64,000 nucleotides of DNA from Penicillus capitatus. Lineage: Eukaryota > Chlorophyta. The position numbers and the translations under genes were made by a program. The stretch lies in NCBI GenBank assembly GCA_965649825.1, contig OZ287696.1:1736001-1800000 (forward strand), given 5' to 3'. The notes under the pieces were generated by a model. That model had not been told where the DNA came from, did not search any database, and saw only the letters and a program-made list of their open reading frames with translations. The stretch's first letter is position 1, and each line of letters begins with the position of its first letter. Positions 33,741 to 44,515 of this stretch are shown here, one piece after another.

Positions 33741-35459
33741 ATGGGCAAGATGTCCTTCGAAGAGATCAACGTGTTTAGCAAGCTCTTCCGTGACTTCTGT
33801 TCAGTGGCGAGGATGTCTCGGCAAGAGGAGAGACTGACTCTCATGCAGTCGCTCGAAGAGGCAGTCCTGAAGCACGCCATTGCTTTGCCTGCGAACCTGA
33901 CGGCGAAGGAGATCCTGGATCGACTCCTCGATCGCCTGAAGCCAACGCAAGCCGGAGCTTGGCAAAGGCTACTGAAGATGAGACAGAAGAATGGGGAAAA
34001 CCTGAACGACTACATCGTGAGGTTCGTGGCAGCCGCGGATCTGCTCCAGACCGCGTGGTTGAACGAGGAGCAAAAGATCGAAATCTTCTTAGAGAGCCTT
34101 GCCCGACACTGGTGCATAACAGCGAAGGGCTTGAAGCGGACCATGACTGGGGCACCCTTTGAAGACTTTGTCCGAGAGCTAGCGTCACTAGAGAGCGGTG
34201 ATGCAATGGACATCGATCTGGCTAAGGCATACGAGGAGCCAGAACAAAGCGCTCATGTCGTGAGACGTGGAGGAAGGGGGCAACCCCCAAGCGGACAGGT
34301 CGTGGTCGACGGGAGGATATACTTCGAGAACATAACGAACATCAGACGCCTTATGGTGGCCGCCCGAGAGGCAATGAAGAGCAGTCCGAGGGAAGCAGCC
34401 GGTATGCGACGCTTCCTTAAGAATTTGGATCGAGGAACGGACACTCGGCGATCGCACCGACCCAAGGCGCACAGGGCGACCCTGGAGGAGGAGTTCACTG
34501 AGATAGACCTTCCTGAGATGATAGAACGGATCGATGACGAGGACGGATCGTCTTCGGGAGGCGGCGAGGAATACGGCGCATGTCATGCCGCCCGAGTCTA
34601 CCATTCACAAGGAGGAAGTGCGGGAAACTCGAACGCTCGACCAGCTGGACGCGTTATGAAACTCCCAATGGTGCTTTTTCCAAGCGAGGGCATAGTCACC
34701 CTGGCCGCAACAGGGCTCGTGGATACGGGAGCCAAAAAGTCGATCGTTAGCGAGGATGTGGTTCGAAAACTGGACTTGGTCACCGAACCTTGTAACAGTC
34801 GACTTTGCATCGCTGAAGGATCGCATGTAGAAATCCGCAGCAAAGCGACAATCAAGGCGAAGCTGAAGGGAGACCAATGGGACAAGACGTTCAACGTGGA
34901 GTGTCTTGTGATGCCACGTCCGGGCTACGACATCCTGCTAGGCATGGATTTCCTCCAGGCCAACGATGCGACAGTGCATCCCAGGAAGAGAGCGGTGATG
35001 ATGAATGGCAGAACATTCCAATGCCAGAAGGTCACTCAGGAAGTGACCGTAGCACAAGGAGGCACCGTAACGATTGGACGGCCGACCGAAGATATCGATA
35101 TCCTGCCAGTACGATCCGGAGATCGAATCCTCTTCTCGGCCAACAGGTCCACGTACCTGGGTCCGCGAGAGCGCCGTCTCATCAAGGTCCCGGTGAATCT
35201 ATACGCGCCGCATAAGTGGCGCCGGAACGGGGTGGTTAATCCTCACTTTTCCACCCAATTGGGCGGGACTTACAAGGATTTCTGCTCGATCTTGGTGACG
35301 AATCACAAGACAGAGCCGCTAAAGATCACACCGCGGACGGTGTTGTTTGATGTCGGGATCGAGACTGAGAACGAGAAATGTCAAGTCGAGCTGAGCAGTG
35401 GCAACTTCCGGATGCTCAACCATCAAGGGAAGTCGAGACGTTTGCAACAAGGGGCGTGA
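33741..35459 (+). CDS. Gypsy element: Gag (C-terminal part) and aspartic protease
   Basis: Open from the LINE-C junction. It has a helical capsid-like region (SFEEINVFSKLFRDFCSV, ...LLKMRQKNGENLNDYIVRF...), a linker rich in Gly/Arg and acidic residues without a CCHC knuckle, then a protease with ATGLVDTGAKKSIVS (catalytic DTG, residues near 345-350 of this frame) and the second-half motif YDILLGMDFLQAN. It ends at TGA 35457-35459 after overlapping the pol frame by about 80 bases, pol being in the -1 frame. No classical slippery heptamer is obvious in the overlap. Confidence 0.85.
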   Translation: MGKMSFEEINVFSKLFRDFCSVARMSRQEERLTLMQSLEEAVLKHAIALPANLTAKEILDRLLDRLKPTQAGAWQRLLKMRQKNGENLNDYIVRFVAAADLLQTAWLNEEQKIEIFLESLARHWCITAKGLKRTMTGAPFEDFVRELASLESGDAMDIDLAKAYEEPEQSAHVVRRGGRGQPPSGQVVVDGRIYFENITNIRRLMVAAREAMKSSPREAAGMRRFLKNLDRGTDTRRSHRPKAHRATLEEEFTEIDLPEMIERIDDEDGSSSGGGEEYGACHAARVYHSQGGSAGNSNARPAGRVMKLPMVLFPSEGIVTLAATGLVDTGAKKSIVSEDVVRKLDLVTEPCNSRLCIAEGSHVEIRSKATIKAKLKGDQWDKTFNVECLVMPRPGYDILLGMDFLQANDATVHPRKRAVMMNGRTFQCQKVTQEVTVAQGGTVTIGRPTEDIDILPVRSGDRILFSANRSTYLGPRERRLIKVPVNLYAPHKWRRNGVVNPHFSTQLGGTYKDFCSILVTNHKTEPLKITPRTVLFDVGIETENEKCQVELSSGNFRMLNHQGKSRRLQQGA

Positions 35460-37405
35460 TAACGCAGTCGTATGACGCCCCCGTGATTAACAAATTAACG
35501 ACTGCTGCGATACTACAATCAGAGTGTCAGAGGTGTTTCGGAGATGTCCTTTCTGCCGATATCGGACTCTTTAAGAAATGGACTCTGTCCTCTGCTGATG
35601 TGTGTGGAGCAGCAAGGTATGTACCGACGAAGGCCGCTCACATCCGGAAAGCCGAGGCGGACAGCGTGTGCGAGGAATTGGAAGAGCTCGCCAGACAACG
35701 GATTGTCCTCCCTTTCAGAGGCAAGGTTCATCAATTAATCCCTTGGTTTTCCGTTAGCAAGAAGGGGCAGCTATCCCGTAGGGTGGTCATGGACTTCAGG
35801 GCCGTTAATTGCCTGTCTATGGCCACCCCCACAATACCCCTCGACCGCGACGGAGCAATCGAGATCGTTGCTGGGAGGAAATACTACACCAAGTTAGATC
35901 TGACGTCTGGCTATTTTCAAATCGGACTCCACGAGGACACCCGCGCTTACTTCGTATTCGCTTGGAAGGGCGAGCTCTGGGCATTTGCTCGGCTACCGAT
36001 GGGTTGGAAGAACAGCAGTTCGTGGTTTATGATGGCTGTCAACGAGACCGTCGCCGACATACGAGCCGAATTTCGCAGACGAAGTATCAATGCTCAGATC
36101 GCGAGCTATGTCGATGATCTGGCAATCGCAAGTGACGAAATGGAAGACCATGCAAGAGCCGTAATGACGTGCTTCGAAGTTTTTAGAGCACACGGATGGA
36201 CCATCAAGCCGGATAAGATTGTATTGGCATCAACCCACATCGAGTTTCTAGGAAGGACCCTATCGCAAGAAGGAGTGAACGTGTCAGACGACATCAGAAG
36301 CCGTGTGCAGCGGATGTCACCGCCCAGGAACGTGCACGAAGTTAGATCGGCTCTGGGCTTGATGAGGTGCATGCTAAGCCACTGTCGAATCGACACGCGA
36401 GGCTTGGCGGTGTTGCATACCATGCTGAACTGGAAGAGCGTCCAGATCGCCGAATACTGGAGACAACACAGCGAAGAGTGGAACAAAGTGCTCAGACAGT
36501 TTAACAAATGTTGGTATCTCTCTCAGGGAAGACCGAACAAGCGTCTGGATCTGTACATCGACGCGTGTGGACATGGCTACGGGTTCGCGCTATTCGACGC
36601 GGACAGCCAACGATTGGTCCACATGGGGTGTGGACATCTCGACGCGGCGGAGTTCAAATCGTCTGGTCATGCAGAGACAATAGCATTGAAGAAATCGTTG
36701 CACAGCTGCCGACCATTCATCATAGGCGGGCAATTCCGAGTATTCACAGATTCCACAGTGGTGTTAAACGGATCGAATCCCAAGAACCAGAGTTTGATCG
36801 TGCAGCGCTTTCTGGACGCGCTGAATCTGACTGCTGGCAGTCTACACCATGTGGACGGCGTTAGCAACACGATGGCAGACATCCTCTCCAGATCCAAGTT
36901 TTGGCAGGCCAGTCTTTCGGATCACAAACCAGACGAAGAGAAGCAGGTGAGTCAGGCATGCAATCAAGCAGGAAGAGATGAGGCCGCAGCGGAAGAAAAA
37001 GAAGGCCCAGAGGATGTCGCTGCAGGCGGCTGGTACAAACATCTGCCTGAATTCCTGACGAAGAACACGTATCCACACGGTTGGAACGAGATCAAGAAGA
37101 AGAGATTGCGGGAACGAGCGAGGAACTTCCGTCTGCACGGTGCGCGCCTCGAGTACTTCAACGGCGCACAGTGGGTGCAGTGCTGCAAGCACAGCGAAGA
37201 TAAAATCGAAGCCCTCACTACCGCACATGACAACCAGGGGCATTATGGCGAGGCCGAGACCGAACGAAGAGAGACGCTTCGCATACTGGCCGGAGATGTG
37301 CAGGGATGTCGAAAGACACGTTCGTACCTGCATCAAGTGCCAGAAGCAGGCTCGAAGGGACACACCGCGTGCATTCAGGAATATGTCATGGATCGAAGCG
37401 AATGA
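35378..37405 (+). CDS. Gypsy element: reverse transcriptase and RNase H
   Basis: RT signature order: RRVVMDFRAVNCLS, YYTKLDLTSGYFQI, FARLPMGWKNSSSWF, YVDDLAIASDE (YVDD active site), GWTIKPDKIVL, IEFLGRTLS. RNase H follows, with LYIDACGHGYGFALFD, HAETIALKKSL, FTDSTVVLNGS and VDGVSNTMADILSR, giving the D-E-D-D set. The frame then enters the integrase zinc region but goes out of phase near 37262-37275, so the last about 45 codons are read in the wrong frame. Confidence 0.9.
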   Translation: MSSRAEQWQLPDAQPSREVETFATRGVITQSYDAPVINKLTTAAILQSECQRCFGDVLSADIGLFKKWTLSSADVCGAARYVPTKAAHIRKAEADSVCEELEELARQRIVLPFRGKVHQLIPWFSVSKKGQLSRRVVMDFRAVNCLSMATPTIPLDRDGAIEIVAGRKYYTKLDLTSGYFQIGLHEDTRAYFVFAWKGELWAFARLPMGWKNSSSWFMMAVNETVADIRAEFRRRSINAQIASYVDDLAIASDEMEDHARAVMTCFEVFRAHGWTIKPDKIVLASTHIEFLGRTLSQEGVNVSDDIRSRVQRMSPPRNVHEVRSALGLMRCMLSHCRIDTRGLAVLHTMLNWKSVQIAEYWRQHSEEWNKVLRQFNKCWYLSQGRPNKRLDLYIDACGHGYGFALFDADSQRLVHMGCGHLDAAEFKSSGHAETIALKKSLHSCRPFIIGGQFRVFTDSTVVLNGSNPKNQSLIVQRFLDALNLTAGSLHHVDGVSNTMADILSRSKFWQASLSDHKPDEEKQVSQACNQAGRDEAAAEEKEGPEDVAAGGWYKHLPEFLTKNTYPHGWNEIKKKRLRERARNFRLHGARLEYFNGAQWVQCCKHSEDKIEALTTAHDNQGHYGEAETERRETLRILAGDVQGCRKTRSYLHQVPEAGSKGHTACIQEYVMDRSE

Positions 37406-38234
37406 GGCAATAGCGATGAACTTTTTTGGTCCATTGAGAAGCCACAATAGAAAGAAGTACATTCTTGTCTGTGTGGACTTATGTACCCGGTTTCCGATGC
37501 TGGCAGCAGAGACAGAGGCGTCCGCCGACGTGGTGGTAAAAATGTTAGATCGGTGGTCGGGCCTATTTGGCTACCCCGCCATGTTTGTGGCGGACAATGC
37601 GACTGCCTTCACCTCCAGGAAAGTGACTTCTTGGCTGGCTGAACACGGAGTACGAAGAAGAGCCATACCAGCATATACCCCGCAATGCAACGGGAGCTGC
37701 GAACGTCTAAACCAAGAAGTTCTGCGAAGGCTGCGAAGGATCGTGAGCCAGGAAGACAAGTGGATGCAGCACCTCCCCGCAGTCGAACAAATGCTTCGCT
37801 TGAATAAGAACAGAGTCAGTGGACTGTCAGCATTCCAGATGATGCTTGGCTATGAGCCGCGATTCGAGCTGAGCTATCCTTCTGAACCATCGACAGCTAT
37901 AGAGCATCATCATGGTGGAGACGACGGGACGAGATTTGCTTGCGTATTGGCACTCCGGCAAAGCGGTGTAGACAAGAACATTGCATACCAAGAGAAGAAG
38001 ACACTCAAGGATAAAAGTCCGCAAGATGAGCTCCGTGTGGAAGACACGGTGTGGGTATACGAGGCAACCCTAGATAAGCAATGGAGCGGAAAGCTAAGAC
38101 CTCGTTGGAAAGAACCGTACATCCTCGTAGACAAGACGGCCCATAATATTTGGAGGGCAAGAGTACTAGATGCCGACAAGACAATCGTGATGCACAGAAG
38201 TTTGCTGAAGAAAGCCCACTTGCGTTCGGCATAA
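37270..38234 (+). CDS. Gypsy element: integrase, frame-shifted from RT
   Basis: The conserved part begins near ERRFAYWPEM and CRDVERHVRTCIKCQ (the HHCC zinc domain, with the histidines upstream in the RT frame). The catalytic core has VCVDLCTRF, VADNATAFTS and NGSCERLNQEV, fitting D,D-35-E. The C-terminus has VWVYEATLDKQWSGKLRPRWKEPYILVDK, a GPY/F-like module; no chromodomain is visible. A single-base shift separates it from RT/RNase H in this copy. Confidence 0.88.
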
Positions 38235-41200
38235 TTTTTGGATTCTCCTATTATTTCATTGTCATTCTTATGCACTGAAATTCCTTACTATTGTTTATTG
38301 TTGTTTTTAACATTGTCATCGGGACATGTCCAGATTGAGCGCAGTGGAAGTTTTGTCGTGGTATTAAAGGATGTTGACATTTGAAAAGATTGTAATAGCG
38401 TTTTCATCGCCACCGTTACACCGTCTATCTTCTTCCAGAACTGCCCACTTACGCCACAACCCTCACTTCGTTACTTGGGAATCCAAATCGACGACCGCCT
38501 GCTTATGAACCATCACGTGAATCAGATCAGAGCCACCGCACTTCGAAGACTGACCCAGATGAAGGTGATTGCTTCCACGTATTTCGGCTCCCGTCCAGCG
38601 ATCCTCCGACAACTTGTAAGGGGAGCTATTCTTCCCGTACTCACATATGCAATAGAAGCATGGGGCTTCCGTCTCGCTGTCAACTCCATCCGCAACACTC
38701 TGGATCGCAACATTCGCCTGTGCAGTATCTGGATCATCGGAGCACTACCCTCCTCACCAACCTTCGAAACAACTCACCTCGCCGGGCCTTACATACAGCA
38801 AATATCGTTATCAAGAGCTACTACTTCGCTTAGCTTATTTCGCTCCACGCAAAGAGTTAGAACATGTCTATGAAGATCGCAGAACCATGACATTGGCCCA
38901 GAAGCCCACTTACACCTCTGGAAAGCTAGAACCGCAAGAAGAACTTCAAGCGAGGATCCAGGCTGGCCTCAAACCGCCATGGAGTTTCTCCAAGTATACT
39001 GAATGGAAAGACGAGATTCGCTTGTGTCTACTCCAGGAGCAGGAACAGCTCTGGCAACAATCGCAGCCGTCAGTTGGCAGAAAAACTTTCCTATGGGGAC
39101 CGTTCCGGGCTTGGCCCAAATGGCCTTTCCGTCGATATCGACGGCCTCACTTGGCTCTCCTTTCACAGTTCCTCTTGGCACACTGGCCAGTCATGAGTCA
39201 TCTTCACCGCATTGGTAAAGCGACTTCGCCTCTCTGCAGATTCTGTTCCATGCACAATGAAGACCAGGAGCACCTCTTCTCATGTTTACACTTTCAAGAC
39301 GCAAGGCTGAGACTATGGGGAGCACCAAAAAGTCAAAGAGTGAACACACTAATCCATAATCGCAACTTCATTAATTCACTGATTCGCTTTCTGGGTGTGA
39401 TTTACAAAAAATGGGGAATGTCTCAAATCCATCTCTGAACAGCTTTCAATGATGTATATTTCCCCCACATGCCACTGGCACACGGGGCTGTAAGACCTGA
39501 TTTATATATATCTTCATCCGATCTGACATTCAGCACCAAACCATTCCCCTCTCGACGCCCTCTGACCGAGTACTAGCACTATCACTCAATACGCTAATTG
39601 GAGAAATGGTGATCATTGCGTGATACATTCAACACTCTAGTGGCGAAGGACTCGAGGCCCTTGAACAGGCTATTCGCCTGGCAAGACGTCGAACATCATT
39701 TATTCTAGTAGGTGGAGACCTAAATGGCCACTCGCCGCTCTGGGGACCTCAAGAAACCTACTCCCTAGGAAGCCGAATCGAAGACCTCCTGGGAGCAACA
39801 GACCTAATTGTCCTTAGTTCACCCTCATCAGATGAGACATTCCGAAACGGTAGAGGGCATTCGAGCTGGATAGATGTGACCTTAGGCACCTGAAAACTCG
39901 CTGACCCACTCCACAGTCATGAGATCTTGCCAGATGCACTGTCTTCGGACCAATCAACTACTCGCACAGTTCTAAAGATCCCAAGCCCGACAACAACAAG
40001 AAGGAAAATATGGCACTGGAACCAAACGGACTGGCCTACTTTTCAGGCAAGACTGGAAAACCGTCCACCTGACTGGTTGCTCGAGGGAACTTTAGACTCG
40101 ACCATGCAAATTGAAGAAGGGGTAGCTGCCCTCACAGACGCCATCCGCCAAACCCGGCAAGAACTAGTGCGCTGCAGCAAGTCTAGACCAAAACCCAAAC
40201 CTTGGTTCACCCCAGCAGTACGTTTAGCACACCAACGACTACGGAAAGCAAAGAAGAAACTGACCAAAGAACAGGGCGCTTCCCAGATGGACAAGCCCCA
40301 CAGAGCATTGTGATCGAGTACCGCGAGACCAGAAAAGAGTTTTCAGCATTGGTCAAAATCACCAAACAAAACTGTTTTCGGGCTTTCTGCGAGCTAACAA
40401 AACCTGAAACAGACATGTGGGACAAATTTCGACAAATCTGTGGCAGCTGTCACCTTGAACCCATCCCGGCCCCAGCACAGAAGGTCGGCTCATTATACAC
40501 CCAACGAAAAAAGCAGACCTCTTGCTCAAAAGTTTCTTTCCGGAGGCAAGTCCAGAGACCGACAAGAATGACCCAAACTCAGAAGTTGAACTGAACATGA
40601 GACCGACAGAAAACCAGCTAACACTCCTGGAAGTAGTGGATACAATCTCCTCGGCACGTCGAACCGCACTTGGAAGAGATGAAATTCCTGTGATTTGCTG
40701 GCAAGCATGTTCCCCGTTCCTCGCCCCGTTCCTCCTCCGAATATACAATGCCTGCCTGCAATGGCACTACTACCCCCGTCCCTGGAAACATGCACAGATG
40801 TTACCATTACCCAAGGGAACGAAAAACCCCTCGAGCCCTTGTTCTTGGCGCCCGATCAGCCTGCTCTGCAACGCAAGCAAATTCATGGAGAAGATTCTAC
40901 AACGCAGACTCTCCAAAAACACTAAGTAAACCACAACATGGCTTCAGGAGAAATCGCTCCACAGAATCGGCCCTCTTAGCCCTTGCTGAAGACACACTGC
41001 AAGCCTTCAACCGAAGGAAACAAATCTTGGCGATTGGACTAGACATCTCCAAAGCCTTTGACTCGGTCTCACACCCACACATCCTTAGCCGCCTGCGAGA
41101 ACTAGAAGTCCCTCAGTACATCACAGTCTTCCTTAGCTCGTTCTTGTCTGGACGCCGCGCCACGCTGACACCGGATGATACGCCTAGCTCGGTCATGGTA

Positions 41201-41639
41201 TCTTAGGGAGTACCCCAGGGTAACAGTCTGTCGCCGACACTCTTCTCGATCTACATGGACGCGCTTGCAAAGGTCATCCGCCCACAAGTACGACTACCGA
41301 TGTTCGCATATGACTGTCTTCTATACCAAGAAGTAAACCGGATCTAAAAAGATAATAAGCCGATACAAACCGCGCTGGACCAAACAACTCAGTGGGGATT
41401 TAACTGGGAACTCACCTTCAACGCAGCTAAGACTCAACTCTGTTGATTTAGTCGACTACGCAAAACGCAGCCGATGACTCTCAGACAAGAAACGACACAA
41501 CTGAGAGAACAAACGTCGATCCGCTCCCTTGGACTTGACATTGACGCCGCATGGACATTCCGAGAACATCTCAAGAACAAGAGAGAGAAATTCCGTGGTT
41601 ACAAAGCCCCGTTACATCGCATGTGGGGCGGAACATAGA

Positions 41640-42160
41640 TCGAGAGGTCAAGGGTAAGGAGAAGACAATGTAGCAGTTGGAGTAACATGAAAACGCAATA
41701 ACAGATCATGCAAAAAGCAGCAAAGCGGAAAAACAGACCACCATTGGAGGCCGTTGGTGAATAGAAGGGAGAGTTCGACAGAGGACAGCCACGAAGAACG
41801 CAGAAACTGAAGTGCCGTACAGTCGAAGAGAAGATGCTTGCGGGTCTCCGGCGATAAGGAACAAAAACGGCACATAGGAGAGGCAGCCAGATGAACACGA
41901 AAAAGATAGGTACGGTGAGGAAAGTGGCCAGAATGGAACCGGGCAAGAGGTTTGGCCAGAGGGCGGGAGAGATGTCGATACCATCCAAGGTGGCTAATCG
42001 GACAGAAACTGAAAGCACGAGCCTTGCGCGAGTGATCATCAGTCTTCCACAGCACAGTTACTCCGTGGTGAAGGAAATCTCAAGAGCAAGAAAATACTCT
42101 GCCAACGACGCCTCAGCCAGATCTGCCGCCACAGCCACCCTTGTTGGGGCTCCTCTCCCG
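41640..42160 (-). mobile_element. LINE-E, 3' fragment inserted in LINE-D
   Basis: On the minus strand: FHSGHFPHRTYLFRVH followed by the LINE C-terminal zinc motif CRFCSLSPETRKHLLFDC (about 41830-41890), an end typical of these LINEs. It separates the RT thumb of LINE-D from its RIVDRCILPACLYGAP segment. No clear target duplication was found at the edges. Confidence 0.65.
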
Positions 42161-43062
42161 TAGTCACTAAACGGATTGTCGACAGGTGTATCCTACCAGC
42201 ATGCCTATATGGAGCTCCAATATTCGGACCACTCTCGGGGGCGCTCCTCTATACCTTTTCCACCCCAGTTTCAATAACAGTAAAAGCATATTCAAAACGA
42301 GAAAATCAAGTACAATATGCGTATTATCAATCTGAAAAACTGAATTTCATCTCCGAATCCAATGAATTCATTTTCAAATACTCCATGTCCGAATTCAAAT
42401 CGAATGATTTCATTTAAGAAGAACGTCATCTTTTTTCAAGAGCGAACCGTTCATTTTGAAAATCTGTCGACAACTTACATCAACTGTTACTTCAATTTAA
42501 TTTTCTGTCATCCCTTTTTCAATTACTGCCAAAGCGATTTGAAATCTGTCTCAAGATGTCAAGAGTGACATCACACCTATGAGACTGACTACAAAAAAAA
42601 GCAAAAACAATTCAAAACAATTCTTTGCCGCCCATCCTCTTGCAGTTGAATATGGAATGCCATTCTTGGAAGCCATGTCCTTCCAGTCCCTACCTTGCCT
42701 CGCTTATTCTACCACCCTGAGGCGAGCTGAACGTCGAGTCTTCTTGTAAACTCCACGTTTTGATCCTGGCTTAGTCCCTCTTCTTCGAGGCTGTGGAGTT
42801 GTTTCTTCATTCATACCTAAAACAAAGTAAAGAAACACCAAGGGACAAACGCCACTCACTTGTTGCCGAAGTACTCGTGTCGAGAACGCTCCAAAGGGGG
42901 CGAAGAATCCCTTGTCCAATTGGAACGTTGAAGTTGTAACAGATTGGAACGTCTGCAAGCTCCATTGACGGGACACAGAATTGAGATTATTTTTATAATT
43001 GCTTTAATCTTTTTTGAAGATGAGATAATGTTCATTGAAAATGAATGGGTACCTTTTGTAAA

Positions 43063-44515
43063 TGTCAGACAAGACTGTCACATCACCTGTAGCGTATGAA
43101 CACATGGATGTGAACGCATTTGTACCTTTAGCTCTGTAATCAGTGAAGCCCTCCTTTGACATGGTTTCGGAGCTGAGTCTACGCTCCTTCGTTTGAATCC
43201 GTCTGTGTGACGTTACGCGTTTTGCTGCGTACTTTACGCGTCTTCCTGTGTGGAACTCGAGACCTGTCTAGACGCGTCTAGGCATATCTAGGAATTTCAA
43301 GAAGCCTCGACAAGGATGAGTCGAGCACAACCAAGAGAGCAAGGTCAAACAGAAGAGAGAAGGAGTAGCTTATACGGAACGTATCAACTGGGTGATTATG
43401 GCTTCGTGAATGTCATCACTGAAGCGGGCGAAGACGAAAACTGTTTCCCTAAACTGAGGGGACGCCCGGTGTTGACGCAGCCAGAGGACGTTGTCGACGA
43501 TGCGTGGTACTGGTTGGTGGACATGAATAAGATGAAGCGTTTTCTCGAGCGGATTGGCGCATGGGTACGGGAGAGACGTGACCTGCCGCAGAGGCTGCAG
43601 GAAGAAAGACAAGCGAGTGATGGACTGCGGCGCGAGCTGACCGCAACAGGTGAAAACCTCACCAACGCACAAAGGGCGTTGCGCGTGGTTCGCGCGGAAA
43701 AGGAAGAATTGCTGAAAAGCCTGCAGGAAGAGCGGCGAATTAACGAGAAACTGCGAAGAGACATCACTGAGGATGTCCACCAGACCAAACACGAAGTGGA
43801 CAAGGCCCGCATGGAAACCTTTTCTCTTCAAGAGAAACTGACAGAGACTGAAACGGCCTTCACAGAGGCGAAAAAGAATTTCATTTCGGCACCCGATTTG
43901 GTGCCATGTCTACAATCGCTAGCCAACGAGGTGAAGACACTACAAAAGGATGTGCAGACGAGCTTCGAAAGGGCAGCTGAGGTGATGTCGACGAGGACAC
44001 TAGAAAGACAACGAAGTTCGAAGACGTTGCAGCAGATGAAGCGAGTGCTGCATGACATAGGGCGGTATCCGAAAAGACAGCGAACGAGAGCTGACGGGAC
44101 TGATGGAATGAGGAACGTCAAGCACGGCAGAATTTGTTACTGCTGCCGAAGTAAAGGACATCTGGCAAACGATTGTCCGCGAGCGCGGAATTCGGATATG
44201 GTCGAGTCACCAGCGGGTCCAAGTACGTCGTATACGCAACAGCGTACGGAAAGTCCACGGGAACCAGAGGTTAATGAAACTGCATCAACGGGTTGGAACG
44301 TCTTTTCAATGTTTAAAAGGACGTTTACCTCGGGTATCGATTGACTTAATTCTGTTCATTTTTCGGAGGGTTTTCACGTTTTCGGAGTCTGCACAAACGG
44401 AAGGTGGATGGGACCATGTCAGACAAGACTGTCACATCACCTGTAGCGTATGAACACATGGATGTGGACGCATTTGTACCTTTAGCTCTGTAATCAGTGA
44501 AGCCCTCCTTTGACA
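43063..44515 (+). mobile_element. Gag-only LTR element 2 inserted in the TIR element
   Basis: LTRs of 99 bp at 43063-43161 and 44417-44515 (TGTCAGACAAG...CCTTTGACA) show one noticed difference. The 5-bp target duplication GTAAA lies at 43058-43062 and 44516-44520. The PBS TGGTTTCGGAGC starts right after the 5' LTR, and a purine tract GGAAGGTGGATGGGA precedes the 3' LTR. It carries one intact Gag ORF and nothing else. Its LTRs are unrelated in length and sequence to those of element 1, but the Gag proteins are homologous. Confidence 0.93.
43316..44344 (+). CDS. Gag-like coiled-coil/zinc-knuckle protein of element 2
   Basis: Intact, 342 aa. It has the same layout as the element 1 protein: an N-terminal region with WYWLVDMNKMKRFLERI, a long coiled coil (about residues 85-195), FISAPDLVPCLQSLA then EVKTLQKDV, KTLQQMKRVLHDIGRYPKR, one CCHC knuckle (CYCCRSKGHLANDC), DMVES, and the end FTSGID. 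Both proteins being open while the LTRs have diverged suggests selection on the Gag itself. Confidence 0.88.
   Translation: MSRAQPREQGQTEERRSSLYGTYQLGDYGFVNVITEAGEDENCFPKLRGRPVLTQPEDVVDDAWYWLVDMNKMKRFLERIGAWVRERRDLPQRLQEERQASDGLRRELTATGENLTNAQRALRVVRAEKEELLKSLQEERRINEKLRRDITEDVHQTKHEVDKARMETFSLQEKLTETETAFTEAKKNFISAPDLVPCLQSLANEVKTLQKDVQTSFERAAEVMSTRTLERQRSSKTLQQMKRVLHDIGRYPKRQRTRADGTDGMRNVKHGRICYCCRSKGHLANDCPRARNSDMVESPAGPSTSYTQQRTESPREPEVNETASTGWNVFSMFKRTFTSGID

Larger units (their letters stand above)
30791..38420 (+). mobile_element. Ty3/gypsy-type LTR retrotransposon with 67-bp LTRs, inserted in LINE-B
   Basis: LTRs at 30791-30857 and 38354-38420 are identical over 67 bp (TGTCGTGGTATTAAAGG...CCGTTACA). 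The target duplication is CCGT (30787-30790 and 38421-38424). The PBS TGGTTTCGGAGC lies two to three bases inside. The internal order is Gag, protease, RT, RNase H, integrase, i.e. the gypsy/Metaviridae order. Gag is split by LINE-C (31382-33724). LTR identity implies a recent insertion, although pol now has a frameshift between RNase H and integrase. The 67-bp LTRs are unusually short. Confidence 0.92.
21839..39440 (+). mobile_element. LINE-B, degenerate non-LTR retrotransposon hosting LINE-A and a gypsy element
   Basis: Its pieces are 21839-23299, 29938-30790 and 38421-39440. An ORF1-like region (22001-22767) is split by a frameshift. The APE endonuclease is missing, and the pre-RT linker (WYDDELR..., TMWSALQRLTGARR) at about 22830-23290 carries stops. 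The reading frame crosses the LINE-A insertion exactly: VSEILEV | LERGKPQVAPGPDAIPN. RT motifs follow (YGFRRNKSTTQAIS, SFDLQAAFDS, GVPQGSPLSP, YADDL), then after the gypsy element SLRYLGIQIDD and the C-terminal zinc motif CRFCSMHNEDQEHLFSC near 39240-39290. The family is a LINE of the I/Jockey/R1 style; the copy is inactive. Confidence 0.85.

Noticed and set aside
34877-35215. 112-aa ORF overlapping the gypsy protease
   Set aside because: Shadow of the Gag-protease frame, which has DTG and the flap motif.
36842-37462. 206-aa minus-strand ORF
   Set aside because: Antisense of gypsy RNase H/integrase; no motifs of its own.
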